NCBI RefSeq assembly: GCF_964355755.1 | Contig: NC_092673.1 | Span: 27,845,001 to 27,909,000 of the forward strand | DNA length: 64,000 nt | Source of the DNA: Antedon mediterranea | Taxonomy: Eukaryota; Echinodermata; Crinoidea; Comatulida; Antedonidae | Reading direction: 5' to 3' | Shown: positions 11,587-25,400 of the stretch, one piece after another | Layout: every line of letters begins with the position of its first letter | How positions within the stretch are numbered: the first letter of the stretch is position 1 | Notes under the pieces: model-generated | Told to the model about the DNA's origin: nothing | The model's database searches: none | The model's input: the letters and a program-made list of their open reading frames with translations, nothing else | Made by a program: the position numbers and the translations under genes

Positions 11587-13489
11587 AAAAACGTGAAAAC
11601 CCACAATCATGTTTCACTTGATACATACACTAATGCACCTTTGAACTGTGGTGCACTCACAAAGTACAATACCTAACCGATAAATAAGCAGAATGTTTAA
11701 TTACAGGTATACATGATTTCCCATACCAATTACTATTTTAACGCAATCCTCACAAATTTATAATGAAAACATCGCCATGACTAAAAGAAATCAAGGGATA
11801 AATTATACGACTGTTTAATTTTCCCCATTTACATTTTTCAGTATTTACTGTTTAGGCATACAGTATATGCAGTGGCGTGACGGCTATGAGCGCTCACTGG
11901 CTAAACCCAGGGGCCCGGGTTTTATGAGGGCACCTGAGCAGTGTCCAAGAGAAAAACAGGCATTAAAACATTAAAACACCCGAGGCCTCCAGCGTTGGAG
12001 GACCACTTGGGGTTCTTAAGCCAAGGGCCTCCACTGAGTATTATGTACAATAATCGTAAACCACTCATCCGGTGTCTCTTGTTTCTAAATTTGTCCCCCC
12101 CCCCCCCCCTCTTTGGGTAATTGAAGAAGCTGGAATAAAAATTAATTGTTTAGGTTATGGTAGAAATAGAATGACTAAGCAATGAATGTAATGTGTTAAT
12201 ACGTGGTGTTTTTTAACTGTCAAAACGAATTAGTTTTAATTCTGACACGGATGTTGCATTACACCCATCACTAATGTATCGTATAAGTATCGTTTATCAG
12301 TGTAAAAAATAAGAACAACCACTAAGGGGTTAAGCTAGGCCTCTGTTATCCAGAAAGGAACTTAGCTGATTGATGTTGACACAGGCTATCGAGAACTTGG
12401 GGGCTTGCGTTTAATCGTTCGTTCTTCGTTTTACTTTTTCTTGTACTTTAGAGGCCTAACCAAAATAGATTATTAGAAAATTTAACGTATTGGACAGAAA
12501 CACACAAATTTTAATAATTTAAGTACGTCAACCTTGAATAGTGAAGTACGGTACGTTACTTTTAAATCTATCTGATATGTATTTTCTTCAGTAGGCATTT
12601 TTGATTATTATAGATATAGCTAGCTAAAACATAATAATTAATCATGTATGATAATTAACTATTATTATGAAATACTGTATTAATATTACTCTGTTGTATT
12701 AATAATGTATATACCTTTTATATCGTACGTCCCAAAGGCCAAGTCACAAATTAGTAACATAAGTCGGCAACTAAACGGAATTGCGCTGCTGTAAAAGTGT
12801 TGTTGTAGATTGTAGTAGGCCTACATCAGGCCCAATCTTGGAGGGGGAAACCGATTAGGGGGAAAACATCGCTTCCGGAGAAACAATACTCTCGGGACAC
12901 AAAAAAGATCAAAGCGTATTTTGCCCCGATAACACATTACGTCTGTTTTATTTAAATCCAGTAACGGTTAATAAGTTGAATATTTCCGCCAATATGCTAA
13001 TAGTGATTACATTATTTTGATTGATTTTTATTCGACGATTCCATTTTTACGGTAGTGTATTTCCTTGTATAGCTTATAGAAGTCACCCCTATTTTGTAAA
13101 TAGACTACACCGTGCGTGACACACAAACCTCTGAAATGGTTAGAACATTTTGATGACACGCCTTCATCCCTAATTTGTTAATCGACGATTCCGTTGTAAA
13201 AAAGTTCTTTCGGCTCAGCTGATAGCTTCATTAGACTTTCGGTGAAGAGACAGACAGACAGACATTGCAGTGGTAGGCTGCATATCAATAAAATAAACGT
13301 GCATGTCCAATTCTTTATTACTGTTTGTTGAACAGTTCGTCTGCAGTTTTACTTGCTTTAATGCGGTATAATTTAAAGGAACTTGTGTCGAGGATATTTT
13401 GCCGGTTGGAAATGATGTACATTTAGCCGCCAATCAAGTTTACCGTCTGTTTTTCATAAGGAACCGGTAACGCCACTGATACGGTCACG

Positions 13490-16400
13490 ATGGTGAATTA
13501 CGCTAGAGATACAGTTTACCTTGTTGGATTGTTGAGTCTTTTCGTCGTCGGCTCAGAATGCTACCTTCATCATGCTGGGTAAGTTCAACCATTTTTTTCT
13601 TTGTTAATTCAAGGTTATTGCTTATATCAATGCTGACGTTTTGATGTCTTTCCTTTCTTGAGAATAGGTATTAGGCCTATTAGTACCTATTAGGAAATCG
13701 TTCGCGTGCAGTGGACCTTGTCGCGTGTAGTGCTACTCTATTGAAACAAGATGTAACATAATGACGTCATCACAACATGATTAAACTCGTATAATGTACC
13801 TATAAATAGGTCCATGATGTAACTTCCATAAATTGAATACAAATTTACCGAGATACGAGATAATTTTTTTTATTGACATTTATATAGCAATAATAGCAAT
13901 AGCAAACATATTAGTAAATGTGTTTTTAATCAATATTTTTGTTTAGATTAGTTTGTTTGTTTTTTTTCGCAAATCTGTACCGAAATTCAAAGAATTCCAT
14001 GGGAATGTTATCCCCTTATACAAAAAAGTCTGTGTGAATATCTAGACACTTCACATGTTTGTCATACAGAGAATCGAAGAAGGCCCTTGTCATTGTCACT
14101 TAAATGTCATTTTAAATTGTCGCCGTGTCAGAGATCAAGCTGTGGTGATCTTCGCCAACTGGGCGGGTTGTTAAATCGACAAGAAGCTCATTCCAATCAC
14201 ATTCAGTCTGTGACATTGCGAAGAGACACAGAATATGACAATGACATGTCCATTATTGTCGCATATAGTGTTCGCGCGAGCCAAATACGTATATTCGGGT
14301 GTCATTGGCAATTCATTTTTGTAAACTTTCAAGGTTATTTTGTTTGAAAATAAAAATAAAATGTTCCTGGTGATTGCGAAATGAATAAAGTTAAATTATC
14401 ATCCGTTTTAAATAGACGTTTGAACAATGTAGGCCTATATAAATGTAGATTGTCACTAACCACCCTCTTGGAAGCTTACAGTGTTTAAAGACTTATTTTA
14501 CTTGTTCATTGAACTATCAACGGTTTTGTAACAGTATTGGTTATGTTGGTTAACAGTGTTGGTTATATTGGTTAACAGTGTTGGTTATGTTGGTTAACAG
14601 TGTTAGTTATGTTGGTTAACAGTGTTGGTTGTTGGTTGACAGTGTTGTTTATATTGGTTAACAGTGTTGGTTATGTTTGTTAACAATGTTGGTTATTGGT
14701 TAACAGTTTTGGATGTTGGTTAACAGTGTTGGTTATGTTTGTTAACAATGTTGGTTATGTTCGGACTGTAATGTTCGGAAGGTTAAAACCAAGTCTCTGA
14801 AATTGTGATTTGAAAATTGTCAACCCGCAAATTGTGTTTTGATTTTTCACTATTTTTCTTTACTATTCTGCACTTTTGTTTTAGATAAGTTATTATCTAA
14901 TTAAATTTCAACGACTCTTAAAGTAATTTAATGTTTTATGAGTACTAATTCAGATGGGAATAGAAAGAGAAAGTTCCGTCGTGGCAAAACTTTTTTTTGT
15001 TTACGATATTTTGACAGCGTGGCATTAACACGGTGGTTGAGGCAACCTGATATCGACGTAGGCCTACAAGTTGAACATTTGAAGATAATAATGTTTGACA
15101 TAGCAGCAGGTGTTTTTATTTACTCTCTTCATGTACGAGTGAAAATACTTCAGAGTGAATTATCACTCTTTTGAGGATTGTGTTTAATGACCACTCTTAA
15201 TTGAGTGAAATTGACTCTAGTTAACGATTTTCACTCCTCAGAAAGTGAACTTCATGAGATTGTCGGTATATTATTTCAGAAAATCTTAGAGATGTTTACT
15301 CTCTTAAGTTAAAGCGAGTGAAAATACACTTGAGAGTGAATATTGTCACTATTATGAGGATTTTTTTTAAGGACCGCTCTTAATAAAGTGAAAGTCACTC
15401 TAGTTAACGATTTTTACTCCTTACAAAGTGAATACTTCAATAGATTACACCATCACCACCACCCACCCATGTTTTTGGCATATATCTTGTCTTATTAATA
15501 CATCGACGTCGTGCCCTTCACCAATTATAGTTATTGTGCCCTTTTATGGATGAAAATTAATTCGGAAAATATAGAAGTGAAAAGATAGGATGAAACCCAT
15601 AAGGTTGATTGTATACCACTTCCAATGAGGTTAGAATAAGATAACCATTGCCTTTCCAGCTTTTATTAATATAGGCTTATGACATTTAACATATGACATT
15701 TCTATGTACTTTGGTATGTGGAAATGGTTTATATAGGCCAATGGTATACAGAGGTGACGTATGTAGGTTTTCATATCATACCGTACGTCAGTTTCGTATT
15801 GTAATTTGTACGTCGTTCGTTTTATTATCTGTTTATACATTTGTGTATGTTGGACAAGGGAGCTATTACCATTCATATAAATGCATGTAAAATAGTTTGT
15901 GCATATCCGACTGTAGTCCCGAAAGCCGGATGATATACATACTGCGCCGTCATCGTATAGGCCAATCAACATACACGTTTCCCCTCGGATATCAATAGAT
16001 TCTGCCTCCCTCAGATATCATGACGAGCTGTTTGATCATATTTTATAATGTTATGACAGTACTTTGGAGTTTATTCCGAATAAGGGGTTTCTACGTTTCT
16101 TCTTCGATTAGTACCTTTATCGCACTCCCAATCACTCTATCCCTTGGGTAAAATATGCCTACCTTATGTCACAACATTACGTGGTAATAGGCCTATCCAA
16201 AAAAACAAAATCAAACAAAATAAGAACAGGTTGTTACTTGCGTACTCATAAAACAAGAAACTTCATGTCATGGGCGGATCCATCCAAGATCTTCGCCCTT
16301 GGATGATGTGCTCTTGTGTCGTCTACACTATCAAACTTTATTTGACAAAAACATGTGATATGCCCATTTACGGACAGGATGATGTCATATCACTACCATA

Positions 16401-19400
16401 TTTGGGCATCACTACCATTTGCGCACATCATACTTGTTTTTGTCAAACTGTAGACAGATCTTAACAGTTACAATACAAGTCTCAATACAGGTCCCAAGTC
16501 TCTGCACATTGCCCAAAGTACACATCACACAGATTAAAGGAATTGCACCTACACATATAAAATAATCAGGGCATCAAATTATGTTTTGCTTCTTATATAA
16601 TAAATGGTGTATTGTCTACATTAAATGTCATTAGCATGTATTACATTATGTATGTATTCACGAATTGAATTAGGTCAATCTATATGATTATATGCAGAAC
16701 GTACAGTTGTTGAAGTGATCGTAAATGAGTACACAAACCGCAATTAGTTTGCATCCCGAATCAGCTGTTTATATATTTTAACCGTAATTGACTAATTGGA
16801 TTATCATATCACAGAGGAATTAAATATTGGTTTAAATCCTAATATTAGATACGGTGATATACTGACTTCTAAACAAACCTGCGATGCATCGTCAGTTTTG
16901 TGTTGGGGTTTCCAGTACCAGAGTGTTGCTTTGCAAGCAATATTTTAGATTATATTGGAGTGAAGCTGCATCTTGGTGGTTAACGTGCTTGCCTTCCAGT
17001 CCAAAAGTTCAGGGTTCAATTCTCATCTGGTACCAGGGTGTAACTCACGACTCTTTCAACTCCACTCCCGTATGAGCACGATAACTTATAAAATAGTTTA
17101 TCCACGCAAAATATTGTGACAGGTACACTGTTAATACCTTTTTAAATACTAATATCATCTTGATTTTGATTTCAAATTTGATTGGCGTTCGATTGATACG
17201 AGGCGCCTCTTACTGCATAAATGTTTCCTCAATTTGCAATTCCACTCTAATTAGTGTTCGATTGATATGGGGCGCCGCTGAATGCATGAGGGTTTCCTCA
17301 ATTCAGCATTCTTAAACATACTATTCTCCTTTGAAATTGATTTACGAGGCGCCGTTTCATTATTTACATTGTTAAAATTAGTAGAACAAGATAAACGAAT
17401 TTTTTATGGTTATTGGCACGTGTGAGAATTCCGTGTAAATAAGCATTCGATTTTGAACTCTGTCTGACCGGATTTTGCAAGTTTCGGACACTCCGTTATA
17501 ATTTAATGTTATGTTTTAGTAGCAGTGTATACTATTTATCCAACAGCTACATTTATCAGCATTCCTAGAGATCCGATCAATTGGATTAGTTCACTAATAA
17601 TTTAATTATGTCTGTAGTTATTGTATTTCAATAATTTTTGGTCTGAAAATTCTAGCTCAAGTAGTATACGTATGAAACGTCATAATGTGCCGTTTATGCT
17701 ATTTGTGCTATTTATCTTTTTACACTCCGTCTAGAACCTAGACTACAACTTACCCAACGTCAGAGTTGAATAAATAATTTTCGTCATAGCATTGTTATTG
17801 TTTAAAAATGTTTTCCCAGATATTTATAGCATGGATGAATTTCCCCCATGTTTATAGTAAATTAGTGTACCATCGGAACTGATCGAAAGTAGTAAGACTT
17901 TAAACAACTTGTTTACTATTTAAGTGAAATAAAAGCCAATGAGGCGTCTCTATGCCTGTCGAAAAGTTTTGTTTTTACTATAAAACATAACTTATTTTGC
18001 GATTGTAGATTAATGTCCTGGGCGTTGGTTGATATGTTTCAAGATTTATATGTGAAATCGGATTTCATTCATCGTGTCACTCTTGAACTTTAAACAAATT
18101 ATTTCTGTTCTCATTAATCGTGTAGCCATGGCCTATTATAAAACGTGTTAATTAAAACAAATTGAAACTCTTTTTTGAGGCTTTTTTAGCATTCTAAATC
18201 GTTGATGGATATTTACCCAAACCCTATCCATTTACTAGACACTGAATGGCCATTTACTAGACCTGGGTATCATTTACTAGACCCTGGATATCCGTTTACA
18301 AGACCCTGGATGGCCATTTACTAGACCTTGGTATCATTTACTAGACCCTGGATATCCATTTACAAGACCCTGGATGGTCATTTACTAGACCCTGGATATC
18401 CATTTACTAGACCCTTGATGATCATTTACTTGAACCTAGATGGCCATTTACTTGACCCTGGATCTGGATGGGCATTTACTAGACTATAGAGGCATTGTAT
18501 GCCCTGCCATCCCTGGATATTGGATAACCATTTCCTTTACTCGTTAGCATTCTCAAACATTACTAAAACATGTTCAACCTCTTCCTTTTCTATGCAGTAC
18601 CGTATAATATATCTAGAGCTGAGAAGCATTACACATGCTTAACAGGTGAAGTCGCTTCTCTGGCTTACAGGTGTCAGGGATCATTCCCTCGGGGTAAATT
18701 TTTGTCAGCTGCTTCGTATATTCGGCCTAGCTTAACAAATGATATCCGATGAGTGGGAATTCCGATTTTATTGTTGTTCATCTAGGTAATTTGAAATTGG
18801 ATTTTAATAAATTTACAATCAAGAGGAATCTTATTAAAGTGCCGACATAACGTTTAGACCAAAATTAATTGAACCAAATGACCCTCTCCGTGGGTAATCC
18901 TCGCAGATGGGATACAGTAACAAGTTATGATTTAATGTAATTAAGACGAAATGCTTTCCTGTCGTTTTACATGCTGGGGTTTAAGAAGTGATTTCCCGGG
19001 CGGTTAATGGTAGGCTCAGGTCTAATTGAATCTTTACTAATTGATATTAATGTATAATGATGGTTTGGAAATAAGGGACAATAAACTACGCATCAGGACG
19101 TATACTATATGAATACCATTATCAGTGGTATGCATTTCATCCTTTTGTGACGGCCTACATCGATTTTTTTGGCAAACATTGAAGACAGTGGTTAAATCTT
19201 CCGAATAAAAAGTGGTTTTTATTTATTTAGTTTCCTCCACTCCACCTCCCAGGATTGCATGGTCCACTGCCACCGGAACGATAGTCATAGGAAAGAGGAA
19301 AGGACCAAACTAAGAAGGTGTAGGCCTATATAAACAGTAGTTTTGCATTTCAATAATTGCTTAAATGTAATTATTTGCAATATAACGAGATTTTCTCGTT

Positions 19401-22400
19401 GTGTCTCCGTACCCCGTCACCATCACTATATCATTCTTAGCCTACTTTTTGTAGCATGCCGCAATTTTCTCTTTTCTGATGATTTTACGGTACCAGACCA
19501 TGTTTAGCTTTTGTTTTACCAGACCACGTCTAATCTCCTGATTGTCATGTCTTATTAGGCATACGTCAATGAGCGGTGGTCAAGCTGCGATATAAGTTTA
19601 TACCGAATTGACCGCTTGGTGTTTAAAAAGCTGCATACACCAACTCCATGCAGTTTTGTTAGATAAGCTAGCACACAGAAAATGTTAATCAAAAATTGGA
19701 GCCAGAGAATAAGGTTATGATAATAATAAACTTAGCCTGGAATAACAATACTTAGTCGATTACAATAATATTGGAATAACAGCAATTAAAGAAAACAATA
19801 CTGGACCAGTATCAATATTATGATGGGTTAAATAGGACATTAATCGGTTATGATGTAACAATCAGGAATAGAATAATGATAAATGTAGATAATTAGGTCA
19901 TGTTTAGACCAACAATGTTTTTTTTAATTAACACGTTTTATAATAGGCCATGGCTACACGATTAATGAGAACAGAAATAATTTGTTTAAAGTTCAAGAGT
20001 GACACGATGAATGAAATCCGATTTCACATATAAATCTTGAAACATATCAACCAACGTCCAGGACATTAATATACTTAATGTTAAGTAACAATCAGAAGAA
20101 TATGTCGGTAATACCCAGGCCTCGTGATCACTGGGATAATACATAAATACGGTACTAAAGACAAACTGAGTTTTAAGCTCTGTCTATAATACCAAACTAG
20201 TTTGACAAAAAAGTGCGATGTACCCATGGTAGTGATATGCCCAAATATGGTAGTGATATGACATCATGTATACATAATATGGGATGACATCATATACTTT
20301 TGTCCCATAATGTTTGATAATGTAGACAGAGCTTTACTTATCTGACTCACCCGCGTGTACACACCCCCGCCCCTCCTATATTGCCATTTGTTAATTCATT
20401 TTATATTGTATTTCTTGTATGTCGATTGTGGAAAACAAAACAGATTAATATAATTTACCGCATGTGTACTGTTTGTCAAAGAAACTTTTTTTCTATCACT
20501 CAATTTTAAACTAATAAAGTTTGAGTATCTCCTAGTCCTTGAAAATCAAACGTTTTAAAAATATGTGATGTTTTATTGCTTTCAAGTGCGTTATCGGAAT
20601 GTTTATTCTAATGTAAAGTTAATCAGTTTCTGGCAATTGTAACTTTTTCTAGTATAGCTCTGTCTGCACTATCAAACTTTATGTGACAAAAAAATGTGAT
20701 GTGCCCATATATGGGCACGCTGACGTCATATCACTACCATATTTGGGCATATCACTACCATATTTAGGCATATCGACAGTGTTCGGTATACAATTCCCAA
20801 TACAGTGGGCCTACTTGTGACTCAAGTCTCCGAGTGATTCTTGCGTTCTCTGGTTCCACTTTTTAGTAAATTCAATGTCATTTTGTTTCTTGGAATTCCA
20901 TAATTGTTCTGGAACTAAGAGATATTGTTATGATAACTGTATATGATTAGAGTAATCATCTAGAAATGTAAAAGGTATAATGCCCACCACGTTTAACGAA
21001 GTACAATAGACCTATATTCTAATTCAAAATCTCGAAAAAGGCCTAGGCCTATGCCAAGTGTCGCATAGAGCTGTAACTTCGCGGGCTCTGAGCTTAATGT
21101 CTGTACGCTATCCAGTGTTCTAGTCGACTTCAAAATGTTCCTATCATGCCATTAGATAGAATACCCACTGTTTGATAAACTATTTATAATTTTCAACATC
21201 TGTTGAGACCCGAGATGGTTTGTATCCGAAATTCCTTCCTCGCTATCAGTCCATGGTCTCCTCATTTTTCTAATTTCATTGCATTGCATTTTTACCTATT
21301 ACATAAACACAACATGATAACCTTTTATCAAAACTGTTTACCCGTTTGTATCCCACCTTCTAAATGTTAATAACTATTACTGGCCTTGTCGACACAGCTT
21401 CATCCTCTGCAGGAATATGCTTCCATGTGACCAGGTGTTGCCATGGATGCCATCTTTCCCATCTTACACTGAATGGCTGAAAGTTGTGTCTTTTTAAACA
21501 ACTACCTAAAGCTTGGTTCCCACTTGTACGCAGCCCAACAACGCACCCACGCCCGCAAGAAATTCGACCTATCATAAACTGTCGCTTGTGATTGACCAAC
21601 TTGTCGTTGCGTTACAAACTTTAGACAGGGGTGATACAAACTGGGGTCCAAATGAAATAAAACTTGCATGGTATAGTCATATGTTCCTATTCTCGAAGGA
21701 GATGGAACGTGTCTTAGAAACGTTATTCTGACCATGGGAAACTTCTCCTTGTACTGATTAATCATATTAATATGCATAATCCACCTGTACAATCATAACA
21801 CGAGCATCTAATTTTCAGAACATCCTAAACTTGGCTAGTCCCAACTTTTTTTTTTCGTGTGTGGAGTTTTTCCAAACCACCTTGGAAGCTTGCCAGTCCA
21901 ATTCATGGACACTAGTTTATATTTCTTCGATACGTGTTCATATTATTAAAAGTATTGGTGATCAACAACCAATAGCCATCCCGACAGATATTTAACTAGC
22001 ACTCTAAATTCATTTCCTCTGTTTTTTTAACGCGATTTAACGATTGTACAAGACAGTTGATTGTGAAATGTGTCATTTATCTTGCACGTTATCGATAGGT
22101 ATATTCTAATATCCGTAGTCGGTATAGTAGCTTATACTTTGATTTCGGTAGGGAAATAGTATAATTGGAACAGAACAAAAGAATGTATTACATTTTAACC
22201 AGTAAATGTACCCAGGAGGCTCAGTTAAATTGAGTTTTGTCTGGTCAGCAACTAAAACGGTTTTTTTGCCCTCTTATTTTATTGCTATAGACATTTAGTC
22301 TAGATGTCTTCTGTATGAGATAACTTTTTCAATTCTTTTCATCTATTTCCCAGAAAGGCATAATATACAAAAAATACACAAAAATATACAATAAACAAAA

Positions 22401-25400
22401 TTTTAAAGATGCTATTAACACCAGTCCAGTTTGTCTTCTTCTCCGGCATCAATCATCCATCAAATGTCATTCATCATCCATCATTCTCATCTTCATGTTG
22501 TCATGTTTGTTTTTCCTGTTATATTCTTCATTTATAAAGTGTCTATTTCCATGTAGGAATCACTCACCCCACATAATCATAGCGATAAGATCTGTGTATC
22601 TCTATCGAATCATACCATAATCCGCACACATCCCAGAGGATACATCATGCGGTAACATGACAGGTGCTAAACAAGTCATCAAGAACCCAAGTGACTTACT
22701 TTCATGTGTGATAGTATAGGCGATAGGGTCTTATGACTTTTTGGCTACCCGTTGTTGAACAACTAGAATTGTCCCAGAGTATATCAACTCCTGACGGGTA
22801 CCCTAGTGACAGGTATCACCGGCCTAGCAGGATTTTGTAAACACTGCATGTCAAGTGTGTGTCTAAATTCACGAAACTCTGATCATTTCCAGATCAGATG
22901 ACATAACATGGTGTTTTTTATTGGTATTGTTTTCATATCCCTTGACGAGTATTTACAAATGGATCGAAACGTTGTGACATTACATCTAAGGTTTAGCCGC
23001 AGTATCAGTGTATTTGAGAGACACTCTATCCCTCTCAACGTGCCCTTTACGTTCGTCGATGTTTATATACGACGGTTTCGAATTATACCCCTTTGAACAA
23101 TATTGGAAATGATATATATTGTGTTTCAATTTTAATTCTCGAGTTTTAAATTACTATGCGCACAGTAGATGCGCAGAGAAACGAGTGTTCCATTTTGTGT
23201 TCAGTTTGAGCCTCACTAAGTTTGAACCTCAACAAGTTTGAGCGTCAACAAGTTTGAGCGTCAACAAGTTTGAGCGTCAACAAGTTTGAACCTCACTAAG
23301 TTTGAACCTCTAAAAGTTTGAGCCTCTAAAAGTTTGAGCCTCAACATATCGTTTCTGTTCTTATTTTCGTATAATGTTGGATAAGCTCCAGTATGGTAAC
23401 ACAAACTTGTCAAGACTTAACTATCTATAGTTAACCAATACAACTTTGTATTTCAATGTTTGCTTTTTACTACTATACTGTGGTTGTTCGTTTATGAAAT
23501 GTCTATAAAAATGTTCTCTTTCTCAATTTCTCAAGTAGACTGTAGATAATTGGGCATTGTGTTGTGTTTGGTTAGAGTAGTCTCATAATACTATAGTGTA
23601 GGCCTATTAAGATGAATGTTTGACAGCGTATAGGAAGCGGTGTCCTTTGATGTATAATTGAACATGAAATGGTTTAGTCAAAGTCAAGGTCGATGAGAAA
23701 GCAATTCATAGAACAGGGAGTTGTTATTTCTTTGCGGAGTTCTAAACATGGAGACTTTTGGCCGCCCATGTTTCTAATAAAACGTTGCTTCATGTTTCCA
23801 GAGAAACGTGATTGGACAATATTACAAGTAAAATAAAAATTGAAGAACATAATAAGAGACAGACATCAATGCCCTTCATTAATGCATAGAACAACGTTTT
23901 ATACGAGGTACTGTAGGCTTTCTACCGGTACTGAAAAAAAATAATGTGGCTCTTTCACTTTAGTCGGTCATAGGAAACCATTAAAGTGCTTTTGAAGTAT
24001 TGGGGTGTAACATCACACCCCTTTGTTGCTTATAAGAAGTGTTCTTTTTGGAGCCACTGCTTGATTTGATCATTACTTTTGCCGAGTGAATTCCAAGGAG
24101 GGAGATTCAATCATTGATATGAAATTAATACAACATTATCGAGTTACGAAGCGCCCCCAGTGGTTGGGTGATTGATGCTACTGTTCACCAAAATACTCCG
24201 AAATAGTCAAAGTTCTTTCTTTCGAACTGGTTTAAATTCCACACGGAGCTTTTTGTACAACCATCGCATCTTCTCTTCATTATCCTGTTAACAATGTTTC
24301 ACTTTTTTACCTCGAAATCCCTAAAGAATTACTCAACAATGAGAATAGAAAAGAAAAACATTATTACAGCAATCGTGATTGATGTGTCAGGCCATGTTTC
24401 CCAGTTGGTTTATTTAACTAGGCGGAACGGTTACAATTATCGCCCAGAAATATCGATGTGTCAGTGGGGCAAACCTTAGAGGATCGTATGAGACTCATGC
24501 TTTTAACTACCGTTGATCCGATCTTGAAAATTTATTGGGCCTATTAGTTGTTTTCTCTACTAATTGAGTATATAAACGTATACTTAGCGCTACGATTGGT
24601 ATTTTTGTAGGTGATTGAATCATTTAAGGGTGAAATTTGTTTAATTTGGGACTTAATGAGAAAATATACATTGAGGAAATTTCTAATTTTAATAGTTTCC
24701 TTTCAGATCACGTTTGAAACCTTTTTTAAGGCATCTTCACCAAGGTCAAAGGTCAACAATGCAACATTTTCCAACATAATGGAGCATATTTATTTTGCTT
24801 CTCACTTTAATTATAAACAAATGTAAGGGCCTATTCAGAATTAGTTATTTACCCGGATAAGTTGCTGATCTATACCCACCAAAGTTAGCGATAATATATC
24901 GGCATACGAAACCAACTTACCCATGTAAATGAACTAATCCGTTTACATCTGGTACTTTTAGGGTTAACGTTCGTAAGAACACAACCCTATATCCCAACGT
25001 TACTGATACAATTTCGATACTATTTTGAGGTTGAACTAATTGATGTTATCAGGATTATCATCTCTGAGAGTAGGCCTAAGCGCCTCTGGGCACTATTTAC
25101 AAAAGCGTCACTTTGTTCGTAATATTGAAAATAATTCTCTGTTCTCAAATACCAATAATAATAATTAATTGCACCCTGTGGTATATAGAAATATAATATT
25201 GAGCGAATATTTTTGTAGTGTCCAATTTTTATAATCAAACATACCGACCATACCGCGGCTCATAATATACAAACCAGGGTACAGTATTAATATTTATCAT
25301 AACTGTAACCTCTATATTCTCCAATTATTAATTACACCCTATGGTATACATGATACACTATTCATAAATAATCAGCCGACATTAGGGACTCATAACCATA

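Larger units (their letters stand above)
7997..13489. other. Intergenic region between the FIRRM-like and EGFL7-like genes
   Basis: No supported gene is seen. It holds a palindromic MITE (8038), two further inverted-repeat elements (8286 and 8724), a minisatellite (9430), repeat R1 (9788), another palindromic MITE (10766), a composite 'TTCCCACTAG' element (11251) and unassigned AT-rich DNA. The EGFL7 promoter should lie at its right edge; I see no TATA box there. Confidence 0.6.

Noticed and set aside
14087-14347. 86-codon frame in EGFL7 intron 1
   Set aside because: It has no recognisable motif, no splice signals of the right phase and no repeat relation, so it is compatible with chance.
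18226-23345. Minisatellites as a CRISPR array
   Set aside because: Units are contiguous without unique spacers and the DNA is plainly eukaryotic.
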